This document shows, piece by piece, positions 20,174-28,684 of a stretch of DNA of 40,000 nt. Position 1 is the first letter of the stretch. Every line of letters starts with the position of its first letter. The position numbers and the translations under genes were made by a program. Under the pieces are notes generated by a model. That model ran no database searches and was not told the DNA's origin. It saw nothing but the letters and a program-made list of their open reading frames with translations. The DNA is from Botryococcus braunii (Eukaryota; Chlorophyta; Trebouxiophyceae): positions 345,766-385,765 of the forward strand of contig KV908445.1 in NCBI GenBank assembly GCA_002005505.1, in the 5' to 3' direction.

Positions 20174-22551
20174 AAGTGGAGAAGGAAGTGGAAGAGGAAG
20201 AGGAAAGGGAAGAGGAAAAGGAAGAGGAAGAGGGAGAATCCGAGGTCACCACGGGTAAGCCTTCGGACCCTCTAGAGGAAATTTGTGCTAAAAAGCCTGA
20301 GCGGCTAGCACACTTGCTCCTGGAGTACAAGGACATTTTTCCAAATGGGCTACCAGGACTACCCCCACACCGACAAGTCTATCACACTATTAATGTGCAG
20401 GAAGGAATAACTCCTCCAAACCGTCCTGCTTACCGCTTGTCCGTGGAAGAAACTGAGGAATGTGAGCGAACTGTGGATGAACTACTTTCTAAGGGACACA
20501 TACGCCCCTCATGTTCACCATATGCTTCACCGGTCTTGTTTGTGAGGAAGAAGGAGGGCACATACCGAATGGTTATAGACTACAGGGCATTAAATAAAAT
20601 CACCATTCATGATAGGTACCCTCTCCCTCGCATAGACGACTTGCTTGATAAACTTAAAGGTGCTAAGATTTTCTCAAGTCTGGACCTCCTCAGTGGTTAT
20701 CATCAAGTAAGGCTAAAGGAGGAAGACATTCCTAAAACAGCGTTTCGTACACCCTTTGGGCTGTATGAGTTCTTAGTGCTTCCTTTTGGACTCACCAACG
20801 CCCCCGCTACCTTTCAACGCCTAATGAATGAAATCTTTCATGATTTCATAAGGGAAGGGTTTGTGGTAGTGTACCTTGACGATGTTCTAATTTTCAGTCG
20901 GGATGAAGAGGAGCATTATGCTCATCTTCGGAAGGTGTTCCAACGCCTTCGGGAAAAGGAATTGTTTGCAAAACTTGCCAAATGTGAATTCTTATGCTCA
21001 GAACTCAAATACCTCGGGCATATCATTGGCAAGGATGGACTGAAAGTGGACCCCCAAAAGGTGGAGGTAGTCAAGGATTGGCCCACACCCCAAAACGTCA
21101 CCGACGTGCGTAGATTTTTGGGGCTTGCAAATTATTTTCGAAAATTTATTCAGGGGTTCAGCTCACTTGCTGCACCTTTGACTAAACTGTCCAGTAGCAA
21201 AAGTTCTTGGACTTGGGGAAAGGAGCAAGATGAGGCCCTTGCGGCTCTCAAGGATGCATTAATACAGGCACCCATACTATCACTGCCAGACCTTCGTAAA
21301 CCCTTCCAGGTAATTTGTGATGCGAGTGATTTTGGGGTTGGCGCTGTACTATTGCAGGAAGGTCGAGTCATTGCTTATTACAGTAAGAAGCTCAATAGTG
21401 CAGAAAGGAACTATTCTGCAACTGAGAGGGAGTTACTTGCTGTAGTGTATGCCTTGACGGAATGGAGATGTTATGTCCTAGGGAAACAAGTCACTGTCAC
21501 CACAGACCATAAGTGTAACACTTTTCTTCAGCAACAGGTTGGTTTAAGCCCTCGGAGGGCACGGTGGGCTGAGAAGTTGCAGGAGTTCAACATTCTTTGG
21601 GTTTGGGAGCCTGGAAAGACTAACGTTGCGGATGCGTTGTCCAGGAACCCAGTCCTCCAGGGACAGCTCCAGGGACAACAGCAGCGCAACGTCTCCACGG
21701 AGCCCAACCCCGGGAAGGGGACCAATGCAACCTCGATGGATGGGGACGGGAGGGCCCGCTCGGGCTCCATCACCCTCGGGTCTGACGGGTGTGACACCTT
21801 CTTGGAATTGTTGAAGGGTGCTTACGCACATGATTCGTGGTTGGGAACAAGGGCAAATAGGAGAAAAGTTCACTTTACGGACGGGGTTTGGGAATTTGGA
21901 AGGGAGGGAAGAAAATATGTGCCTGCATTTTATGAAGTCCGGGATAAGGAAGGTCCAGTTGCTAGGAATCTGCGGCAGGACATATTGAAAGCTTTGCATG
22001 AACCTCCTTCTGTTGGTCATCCAGGCTTTGCGAAGATGTATGATCTAGTGAAGCGGGACTGGTGGTGGCCGGGAATGGCGGAGGATGTGCGGGAGTATGT
22101 GAAGTATTGTGATTCATGCCAGCGGGTGAAGGCCTCAAACCAGTTACCCGCAGGACTCTTACACCCTTTACAAATCCCCACAAGGAAATGGCAAAGCATC
22201 TCAATGGATTTCATCACGGGACTGCCTAAAAGCAAACACGGGCATAACGCAATATGGGTAGTGGTTGACAGGTTGAGCAAATGTGCCCACTTTGCCCCTA
22301 CCACTACCAATGCAGATGCTTATGAAGTTGCTGTTCTGATGAGGGATAAAGTATGGAAGTATCACGGTTTCCCTGAAGAAATTGTTTCGGACCGAGATCC
22401 TCGGTTTGTGAATAATTTCATGAACACACTTCTAAGTCTGACGGGGTGCAAGCCGGCTCGAACTACGGCATATCATCCTCAGTCAGATGGTCAAACGGAA
22501 CGGGTGAATAGGATCTTGGAAGATTTTTTTGAAACACTATGTCAAGGATAA
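20158..22551 (+). CDS. pol: Element A reverse transcriptase - RNase H - integrase ORF (797 aa)
   Basis: Copies element RNA and integrates the cDNA. An acidic linker of EEE and EEK words is followed by RT: MVIDYRALNKIT, SSLDLLSGYHQV, LPFGLTNAPATF, and YLDD with its aspartates at residues 241-242. RNase H follows (ICDASDFGVGAVL, ERELLAVVYAL, TTDHK), then integrase with an HHCC finger (VGHPG and CDSCQ) and the catalytic D, D, E in SMDFITGLP, VSDRDPRF and QTERVN. The frame is lost right after the catalytic Glu, at a run of seven T (22524-22530), and stops at 22551. The ATG at 20158 lies inside the protease ORF; open sequence upstream means it need not be the true start. Confidence 0.93.
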   Translation: MESCLEVEKEVEEEEEREEEKEEEEGESEVTTGKPSDPLEEICAKKPERLAHLLLEYKDIFPNGLPGLPPHRQVYHTINVQEGITPPNRPAYRLSVEETEECERTVDELLSKGHIRPSCSPYASPVLFVRKKEGTYRMVIDYRALNKITIHDRYPLPRIDDLLDKLKGAKIFSSLDLLSGYHQVRLKEEDIPKTAFRTPFGLYEFLVLPFGLTNAPATFQRLMNEIFHDFIREGFVVVYLDDVLIFSRDEEEHYAHLRKVFQRLREKELFAKLAKCEFLCSELKYLGHIIGKDGLKVDPQKVEVVKDWPTPQNVTDVRRFLGLANYFRKFIQGFSSLAAPLTKLSSSKSSWTWGKEQDEALAALKDALIQAPILSLPDLRKPFQVICDASDFGVGAVLLQEGRVIAYYSKKLNSAERNYSATERELLAVVYALTEWRCYVLGKQVTVTTDHKCNTFLQQQVGLSPRRARWAEKLQEFNILWVWEPGKTNVADALSRNPVLQGQLQGQQQRNVSTEPNPGKGTNATSMDGDGRARSGSITLGSDGCDTFLELLKGAYAHDSWLGTRANRRKVHFTDGVWEFGREGRKYVPAFYEVRDKEGPVARNLRQDILKALHEPPSVGHPGFAKMYDLVKRDWWWPGMAEDVREYVKYCDSCQRVKASNQLPAGLLHPLQIPTRKWQSISMDFITGLPKSKHGHNAIWVVVDRLSKCAHFAPTTTNADAYEVAVLMRDKVWKYHGFPEEIVSDRDPRFVNNFMNTLLSLTGCKPARTTAYHPQSDGQTERVNRILEDFFETLCQG

Positions 22552-23038
22552 CCCAAGGGAGTGGGAGGATTACCTTTCAGTGGCGGAATTTGCCTACAAC
22601 AACTCTTGGCAAACTTCCCTAAACTCCACACCCTTCAGGTTAACATATGGGCAAGATCCAAATATACCGTTTGCGGTGGGACACATGGAGGGCACTAAGG
22701 TGGATAGGGCTGATCTCTTCATGAGAAAAATGCAAGACAAAATCACCCTTGCAAGGAAGTGTTTGCGTGCAGCTCAAGACCGTCAGACGGCCTATGCCAA
22801 CCGGCATAGGAGGGAGGCCATCTACCAGGAAGGGGACTATGTCCTCCTTTCAACCCGTGCGGCCCCCACGCTAACTTCAAACAGATTCAGCAAGCTGCAA
22901 CCCAGGCACGTGGGACCCTTCAGGGTCATGGCGGTCACGCCCGACAACGTTAACTTCGTCACACTGGATCTTCCGGACCGGCTGGACATCCACCCCCGCA
23001 TAAAATGTCTGCTATTTGAAGCCATACTGGACACGTGA
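22529..23038 (+). CDS. Element A integrase C-terminal part, out of frame
   Basis: Continues the integrase after the frame break at the T-run: EWEDYLSVAEFAYNNSW, then the TPFRLTYGQDP box and the GDYVLLSTR / LQPRHVGPFRV segment (GPY/F-like module) of Ty3 integrases. There is no independent ATG, so this is a displaced part of pol. It stops at TGA 23036-23038. Confidence 0.88.
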   Translation: MKHYVKDNPREWEDYLSVAEFAYNNSWQTSLNSTPFRLTYGQDPNIPFAVGHMEGTKVDRADLFMRKMQDKITLARKCLRAAQDRQTAYANRHRREAIYQEGDYVLLSTRAAPTLTSNRFSKLQPRHVGPFRVMAVTPDNVNFVTLDLPDRLDIHPRIKCLLFEAILDT

Positions 23039-23357
23039 GGAGGCGCAGTCGCGTGGATACTGCCCCCCAAAAGTCATCACCAAAGCGGATGGCACCACTC
23101 ACCTGGAGTGGGTAGTGGATGCACTAGTCGATCACCGGCTGTTGCACGACAAGGATGGGTTCTCCTACCATTTTGAGGATGGCACACCCTTTCTCGAGTA
23201 CCTTGTAAAGTGGGCAGGCCATGGGGCCACAGAGGACTCATGGGAATCTCAGGAGGCATTCGAGACCCATCCCGGGCTGGTTAATACCTATCATAGACTC
23301 CAGGGGCTCGCCCCGCCCATTTGGGACCAGGTGGCGCTGCGCGACACCTTCCCTTGA
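23016..23357 (+). CDS. Element A integrase tail with chromodomain, out of frame
   Basis: Chromodomain at the C-terminus of Ty3 chromovirus integrase, which in known families targets insertion to marked chromatin. Visible: LEWVVDALVDHRLL, FLEYLVKWAGHGATEDSWE and FETHPGLVNTYHR, matching the chromodomain pattern of aromatic and acidic residues (YLVKW...DSWE). It overlaps the preceding ORF and lies in a third frame; the switch is at CTATTTGAAGCC near 23013-23020. Ends at TGA 23355-23357. Confidence 0.88.
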   Translation: MKPYWTREEAQSRGYCPPKVITKADGTTHLEWVVDALVDHRLLHDKDGFSYHFEDGTPFLEYLVKWAGHGATEDSWESQEAFETHPGLVNTYHRLQGLAPPIWDQVALRDTFP

Positions 23358-24305
23358 ACGGGCCCCTCCGGACGGTTGTCCCCCTCATTCCACTTGTGGA
23401 GTTCCCACCTGGTGTCTGGGAATACATGGGACGGGACCTATGGTAGGGACTGTATATCTTGTGTACTTTGGGACAAGGGACGGGGTAGGTTGCCTACCTC
23501 GGTATGTGTGGCATGAGGCCTCATACCGCTTCGATGCATTGAACTCGGGGTTCTGCATTCAGGGATAGGAATTGAAGTACACATGGCGCGCAACCGCAGT
23601 CTGCTTAACTAGCACTTGGGACGTGGGCTTGAAGTACAGAAGTGACTTGGAACCCTTGGCTATGGGCTACTTGGAACCCTTGGCTATGGGCTACTTGGAA
23701 CCCTTGGATATGGACTACTTGGCATCTTGGGATGGATTTCTTTCTATGTACTATATGTGTACCTTATGTGTACAGTATGTGTACAGTATGGACAATGTAT
23801 CATAAAGAAACTGTGTTGTATGGATAGCCACTTTAGGGAAGCATTGTGGACTGAGCTACACCTGTGTCATATTTATCTTGTTCGGATTGTTTATCGGTTG
23901 TGTCACAAGCATTGTATTGCTTTAATAAATAATAAATAGGGATGTGTCAATAAAGGCGGACTTGGATAGTTCGAAAGGAATAAGGCGAACGTTCGTCATA
24001 GTTCGCCGTAATTTATCGTAATTATCGTACCGTGTCGTATCGTATCGTACAGTATTGTACTTAGGAATAAAGCCCACCAAATAAATAAATTAAAAACAAA
24101 AAAAAAAAAAATGGACGCTTTAGTCAATTGCTTGGGATGATAGGGGAATAACTTGGAGGCGGGGACCCTAATGTAACCCATTCGGCAAGGGTCTAACGGC
24201 GCTGGTGGATGGGCCGTTCGGTGACGACCATTCCCTTATAATTGTGGTCTACTGTATGTGTGTATGTGGCTGCATGAGGACATGCAGGAATTAAGGGGGG
24301 GATGA
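23358..24305 (+). other. Element A 3' non-coding region and polypurine tract
   Basis: No gene here. A 24-bp unit (ACTTGGAACCCTTGG and so on) repeats from 23645 at 23669 and 23693, with a partial fourth at 23717. CGTATCGTATCGTAC-type repeats lie near 24030-24055 and a 13-A run near 24099-24111. The polypurine tract TTAAGGGGGGGATGA (24291-24305) lies directly before the 3' LTR and would prime plus-strand synthesis. Confidence 0.75.
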
Positions 24306-24781
24306 TGTGATGGAATGTAGGGATTTCCCGGCATTTCTGGACATTTCCCTTACCCCCTAGCCTAGGCGCACATGTGGCGCACATGTCGTACGAGCAACGC
24401 GAGTACGCACGTGCCTAGCGTCTAGCCTTGGCTTCCTAGCCGTCGAATTCCATTGGATAGTTATGGACGTTACTCTCATAGTAGGATTCTAGGATATTTT
24501 CTAGATACTATTGTAGAGGTTTGGTGGACTAGTGCGCTACCATTGGAGGAACGTGAACACACGATCACGAACCACGGGAAGGAACGGATAGAGACGTAAG
24601 CCACGGGAAGACACGCACTCAGGTAATTTGGAAGCTTAGTAGACCACAAGTAGGGAGTGGAAGCTCCGTGAGGTGGGGGTTACTTGTAATTGGAAAGAGC
24701 GTCCAACTTGTCGGCCATCCGGCCTTGTCTCTCTCTCTCTCACAACTTGGAAATTCTCTCTAACTTGTGCATTCTACGACA
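24306..24781 (+). repeat. 3' LTR of element A
   Basis: Same 476 bp as 17361-17836; I see no difference. It is followed by GCGCA, the second copy of the target duplication. Confidence 0.96.
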
Positions 24782-24838
24782 GCGCAAGTCAACGCGCTGG
24801 TCTGATAATACTAGGAGCGACTGACCGAAGTCTCAAGC

Positions 24839-25269
24839 AGTCAATCCGTTGTGTTTGTGAAACGTCTTTGTTGTCTCAAACACTGACTCTCAGCCTGATC
24901 TCAATTAACTCTTATCTCTGTTGGCATCGTGTATGCATTGTGTTAGATCAAGAGGAGATCAGACTGGTGAGACGCACGTCTGTCGCTTACGTTATTCTAG
25001 CAGCCGTAAGTGCTGGCTTATTGAGTTTAACTAAGAAAGTATTCTTGGTAATGTGCAGGCCTGTTAAACTGCTTCCATCATACAATGTTATTGATGTTGA
25101 AAGTATTTACTTACTTGGTAAGCAGTTTACGCTGCACGTTGGTTTGCAGACAAGTAACCGTATTTGAATTACCAGCAAGATACTGATTGTGTAACATGCA
25201 CAGGATGACACATGCATATGTATCATCGTCTGTGATTTATAATATTAAATACAAACTGGATCTTGCAGG
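24839..25269 (+). repeat. Leader copy 1 (with two intron-like inserts)
   Basis: Blocks 24839-24966, 25059-25117 and 25204-25269. Insert 1 (92 nt) begins GTGAGACG and ends GTGCAG. Insert 2 (86 nt) begins GTAAGCAG and ends TGCACAG. Both are bounded exactly as GT-AG introns. A further donor-like GTAATC follows the last block. Confidence 0.93.
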
Positions 25270-25309
25270 TAATCGTTAGATAGACCAGTGTCGTATACTA
25301 CCCGGTGTA

Positions 25310-25562
25310 AGTCAATCCGTTGTGTTTGTGAAACGTCTTTGTTGTCTCAAACACTGACTCTCAGCCTGATCTCAATTAACTCTTATCTCTGTTGGCATCG
25401 TGTATGCATTGTGTTAGATCAAGAGGAGATCAGACTGGCCTGTTAAACTGCTTCCATCATACAATGTTATTGATGTTGAAAGTATTTACTTACTTGGATG
25501 ACACATGCATATGTATCATCGTCTGTGATTTATAATATTAAATACAAACTGGATCTTGCAGG
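25310..25562 (+). repeat. Leader copy 2 (lacks both inserts)
   Basis: Blocks 25310-25437, 25438-25496 and 25497-25562 join without gap at the exact insert boundaries of copy 1. It ends CTTGCAGG, which could serve as an acceptor, and is followed within 10 nt by the primer binding site. Confidence 0.93.
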
Positions 25563-25571
25563 ATCCACAAT

Positions 25572-25585
25572 GGTTATGGGCCCAC
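25572..25585 (+). promoter_or_regulatory. Copia E primer binding site, half-tRNA (initiator Met) type
   Basis: GGTTATGGGCCCAC is complementary to the anticodon arm of initiator tRNA-Met (GGGCCCATAACC core), not to a tRNA 3' end. Drosophila copia is known to prime from such an internal tRNA-iMet site. It lies just after the LTR end and 4 nt before the first ATG. The last C matches the plant rather than the animal arm as I recall them. Confidence 0.8.
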
Positions 25586-25589
25586 GCCC

Positions 25590-26210
25590 ATGGAGCGACG
25601 ACCATCTCTGTTGACGGACGACGAACTTAATCTGCTCCGCGAAGGGCACTTCCACTGTGATCTATGCAATAAGTGGGTGTCAGGAAAAGTTCCTATTGAA
25701 AACGTGAATCGTGCTATTGAACGTGGGACTGTTGTGTTCGAAGACTTTTGTCGAGAAGGTATTGAGCAAGAACGTCACCATCAAGCAAAGTTTAATCATA
25801 ACAATATTAAGCTAGTTCAATCACGTGAAAACTCGAAGTATCCATTTCCTGAGGGTTCGCCTCGAACCTTTTCTCTTGACATTTGGGAAGCCAGACTTAT
25901 CGATAGAGAAATCTACTCTCAAAGACTTCAGGAACAATATACCACGTTAGCTAGATACGAGATTCCGTTGGACTTCTCTCATCACTGCTTATTGATTGAG
26001 TATGCTACCCTACTTGCATTGAGTAAAGGGGCTGGTGTATCGTTGAGTCCTTGGCTTGCACGAGACGAATCACCCTACGAAACTCTGAAAGACAAGCTTG
26101 CTGAGACAAACGCCTCAATTGTGAATGATTTAGAAGACGGTACAGAGCAAAGGTGCAGGTGTTACATTCCCAGACATGGCAACCTTGGATACGAACCCTA
26201 TGCCAGGTAA
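25590..26210 (+). CDS. Copia E upstream ORF of unknown function (206 aa)
   Basis: ATG at 25590, 4 nt after the primer binding site, with a clean frame to TAA 26208-26210. The N-terminus has an FHCDLCNKW segment with two Cys and a His that could bind metal. The middle is charged (CREGIEQERHHQAKF), then comes a DFSHHCLLIEYATLLAL helix-like stretch. I recognise no family. Its end overlaps the start of gag by 35 nt in another frame. It could be an extra element-encoded protein or a Gag N-terminal extension reached by a frame change. Confidence 0.6.
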   Translation: MERRPSLLTDDELNLLREGHFHCDLCNKWVSGKVPIENVNRAIERGTVVFEDFCREGIEQERHHQAKFNHNNIKLVQSRENSKYPFPEGSPRTFSLDIWEARLIDREIYSQRLQEQYTTLARYEIPLDFSHHCLLIEYATLLALSKGAGVSLSPWLARDESPYETLKDKLAETNASIVNDLEDGTEQRCRCYIPRHGNLGYEPYAR

Positions 26211-26487
26211 TCCATCTGATCCACAAGGAAATCAACCCTCAGCTGGCAATACTAGTCAGTCTGCCCAGTCAGGTAATAGCATAGATCAGACAAATCCTGT
26301 GTATACCAATCTAAAACTGGTTCAGGCGTTAGACCTGGATTGTGAAAACGGTTTTAGGTGGCAAAAGGATGTTCTGAATGTTGCAAATAGCAAACGTATC
26401 AAAATGTGTTTAGACGAAGAGCATCCCAATACAGCAGGAGACTCTCTTGCTATGAGTCTTCTAACTGAGAAAATTCCTGACGTTTGG
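26176..26487 (+). CDS. gag: Copia E gag, part 1 (interrupted by element B)
   Basis: ATG at 26176. A low-complexity N-terminus rich in Asn, Ser, Gln and Pro is followed by NLKLVQALDLDCENGFRWQK and DSLAMSLLTEKIPDVW, the start of the copia Gag domain. The frame is cut at the TTTGG target duplication (26483-26487), where element B begins. The insert plus duplication is 4,587 bp, a multiple of three, so part 2 stays in the same frame number. Confidence 0.82.
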
Positions 26488-26652
26488 TGTAGCGCGCCGG
26501 TAGGCAGACGGTGCCGGGGATCGGCCCCGCACGTGCCGGGCGGTACATTGGTACTGGGTGTAGCCTCATAGGCTCGCACTATATATGGTATGGTGCTCGG
26601 ACCATACTAGCACTTTCGTCGGTGCACGGCCATCCTTTCCAAGAATACTACA
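26488..26652 (+). repeat. 5' LTR of element B
   Basis: 165 bp; differs from 30905-31069 by one base (ATACTACA against ATATTACA). TATATATGG at about 26580-26588 is TATA-like. Confidence 0.95.
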
Positions 26653-26655
26653 TTT

Positions 26656-26673
26656 TGGTGGCCCATATCCAAG
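26656..26673 (+). promoter_or_regulatory. Possible primer binding site of element B
   Basis: TGGTGGCCCATATCCAAG begins three bases after the LTR, in the usual place and with the usual TGG start. I cannot assign the tRNA; it differs from the site shared by A, C and D. Confidence 0.4.
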
Positions 26674-27721
26674 TCGGTGGATTTGCGATGTTGGTTGTTG
26701 ATCCTGTTTGACGCTTAAGTGTGTCTTGCGGATGGTGTCGATGCTTCAGTGTGTCTTCGTTGTTGCCTGTCGTTCTATTTGGGTTGTTTCCCACTAGATC
26801 GAAGGATCAACAACATCTTGGTATCTAGTTCATGGACTTTGGTTGGGAGAATCCATTCTTCGCACCCATATAAGTTCCGATGACGGGGATGGTTGTGGCC
26901 TGCGAGGGTCGACGCCGCGCTTGGTGTGTGGATCCAAGCCAGAAAGTACGGATTTTTTCTGTAATCTTTCTAATGGCGTTTGGCTCCGTCGTCTCCGTGG
27001 GGACGGTGGGGGAGGAAGATGGCACTTCACGATAGTGAGTGTACGCTTCCCCTCATTTGGTGTACTTTGGGTTGCTAACCCTTTGCAAATGTTATCAACT
27101 TGCATTGCCTTGATGAAACTTTGGTGTTTCGAGCATATCGTTGGGATTTCGGTGGTAAAGTGTCAACTTTTCCGGATGCCGATCCTACACGGATATTACA
27201 CGGATATGACGCGGTCTTGCTTTGTTGATTGACACCGAGTAGCATGGAACTGAAAAGCTTTCTCTTTTGAAAGGCTGTTTAGTGCTCGGCTGGATTTGTG
27301 GCATCTTGTTGATTGAACACAAACTTTGCGTGGATGGTCGATTTGGTTCGGGGTTCCACGGCAATCGGGTTCTTCAATTAAGATTTTGTGCATTTATGGG
27401 GCTTTGGGAGCTGCCATAAATGTGGTTGAGCTTTACGTGGGGGTTTGGCTTCCATCATTGCCTCATGAAAGATTTGTCCTCTTGGGCTAGTCTGAAACCC
27501 GCTCTGCTTCACCTCACTATGCAAGTTGCCGGTGTGGCGTGCAATGAGCGATGTGGCGGGGGTGGTGAAGCTACCACATATGCTGAATCTTTGTAGGCGA
27601 TGTGCTCAGGTGTCTCCAAGGAAAAGGAGAAGGTGGCTGAACGCGAGGAAGGGGAAATTCCTCGGGACCGGGGGACAAAGCATCCTGCCAGCAACCACCT
27701 CCTACAGGAGGCATACGGCAC
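26674..27721 (+). other. Element B leader and eroded gag region
   Basis: About 1 kb where gag would be expected. No frame shows Gag similarity and open frames are short on both strands. The gene is either strongly mutated or partly deleted. Confidence 0.5.
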
Positions 27722-27934
27722 TTGGCCAAGCTTCAAAAGAAGCATGGCCTAAGCCTGGACATGCGGGAGGCAACATGCAAGCTGGCTCGGGGAGTTTGCT
27801 TCAGATGCAACCCAGACCACTTTGTATTCGACTGCCCCGGCAAGAGGCCAAGAAGGGGTCTTCTGGCAAGAAGACAAGCCCGGGCACGGGACCTTCTTAT
27901 GCTTGAAGGTGTGGGCCTTCGCTTGGCGATGTAA
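27722..27934 (+). pseudogene. Element B Gag C-terminal remnant with zinc knuckle
   Basis: A short frame with CFRCNPDHFVFDC followed by basic residues. The spacing is C-x2-C-x3-H-x4-C, one residue shorter between the second Cys and the His than the canonical knuckle, so metal binding may be impaired. TAA at 27932-27934 ends it, and the protease frame begins shortly after in the same frame number. Confidence 0.6.
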
Positions 27935-27958
27935 GCCTTGCATGTTTGACGTCTATTC

Positions 27959-28684
27959 ATGCATTTGCTTGTCAAGAAGCCGTGTCACAGCTTGGTGTTT
28001 CCTGCCGAGGTGCAGGGGAGCAAGGCCACGGCGATGCTGGACTCGGGAGCTTCTTGCAATGTGGTCAGTGCAGACTTTGCTAAAGCCCTTCACTTGGAGA
28101 TTGTGCCGCCGAAGGGGGATTCTTTAAGCATTAAGTTGGCTGACGGGAGAACTGTAAACCACATCGGATGTGCTGTCTTAGACAATGTCATCCAGGGGGT
28201 ACAGTTTGCTAAGGTGTCGTGTCTTGTGCTAGACTTTGCCATGGATTGGAATGTGCTGTTGGGGACTCCCTGGTTAAAGACATTCCGTGCAAATCTCATG
28301 TTTGAAGAGGACACCGTTAGGGGGTATACAAGAAAGAACAAGCCGTTCGTTTTGCGTTGCCCGCCTAAGGAGGAGAGGCCTTTGAAGGGTTCAGAAGTGG
28401 AGGATGTGCCTAGATTGGTTTTGTCTGCAGTGCAGGCTAGAAGGTTAAGCAGGAAGGGCTGCCAGTCCTTTCTGGCAATTGTAACCGATCTATCTACCGA
28501 TCCGAATGTCTCCATTCCTTCTCCCAACTCTCCTGTTGTTGACATACTCAGTGAATTCCAAGATGTTTTCCCTGAAGATGTCCCGCACCTTCCGCCTGAG
28601 AGGCAAGGGGTTAGACACACTATACCCTTGAGCGATCCACATGCTCGTCCACCGTCTCGTCCGTTGTACCGGCTTTCACGCTGA
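27959..28684 (+). pseudogene. pol: Element B protease and N-terminal RT, ended by in-frame TGA
   Basis: Aspartic protease with AMLDSGASCNVVS, LADGRTVNHIG and WNVLLGTPWL, then a linker and the RT entry region (EFQDVFPEDVPHLPPER, RHTIPLSDP). TGA at 28682-28684 interrupts the polyprotein; the RT continues in the same frame directly after it. There is no reason to assume read-through, so it is called a nonsense mutation. Confidence 0.85.

Larger units (their letters stand above)
17361..24781 (+). mobile_element. Ty3/gypsy chromodomain retrotransposon A, full length (7,421 bp)
   Basis: Two 476-bp LTRs (17361-17836 and 24306-24781) start TGTGATGG and end ACGACA, and look identical by eye. A 5-bp target duplication GCGCA flanks the element (17356-17360 and 24782-24786). 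Internal order is PBS, gag, protease, RT-RNase H-integrase, chromodomain, polypurine tract. Integrase after RT defines Ty3/gypsy, and the chromodomain marks a chromovirus-type element. The pol frame is broken three times (protease/RT junction, within integrase, before the chromodomain), so this copy is probably not autonomous. Confidence 0.96.
24787..25569 (+). mobile_element. Copia E 5' LTR, right fragment, with unspliced and spliced leader copies
   Basis: Resumes the copia LTR after element A and runs to CCACA just before the primer binding site. Copy 1 of a leader (24839-25269) holds three blocks interrupted at 24967-25058 and 25118-25203. Copy 2 (25310-25562) holds the same three blocks with neither interruption. 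A 40-nt spacer (25270-25309) separates them. The three blocks are 128, 59 and 66 nt in both copies and identical by eye. Confidence 0.75.

Noticed and set aside
20158..20240. Purine-rich GAGGAA stretch as a programmed frameshift site between protease and RT of element A
   Set aside because: No slippery heptamer was found, and element C reads the same junction in one frame, so a plain indel is simpler.
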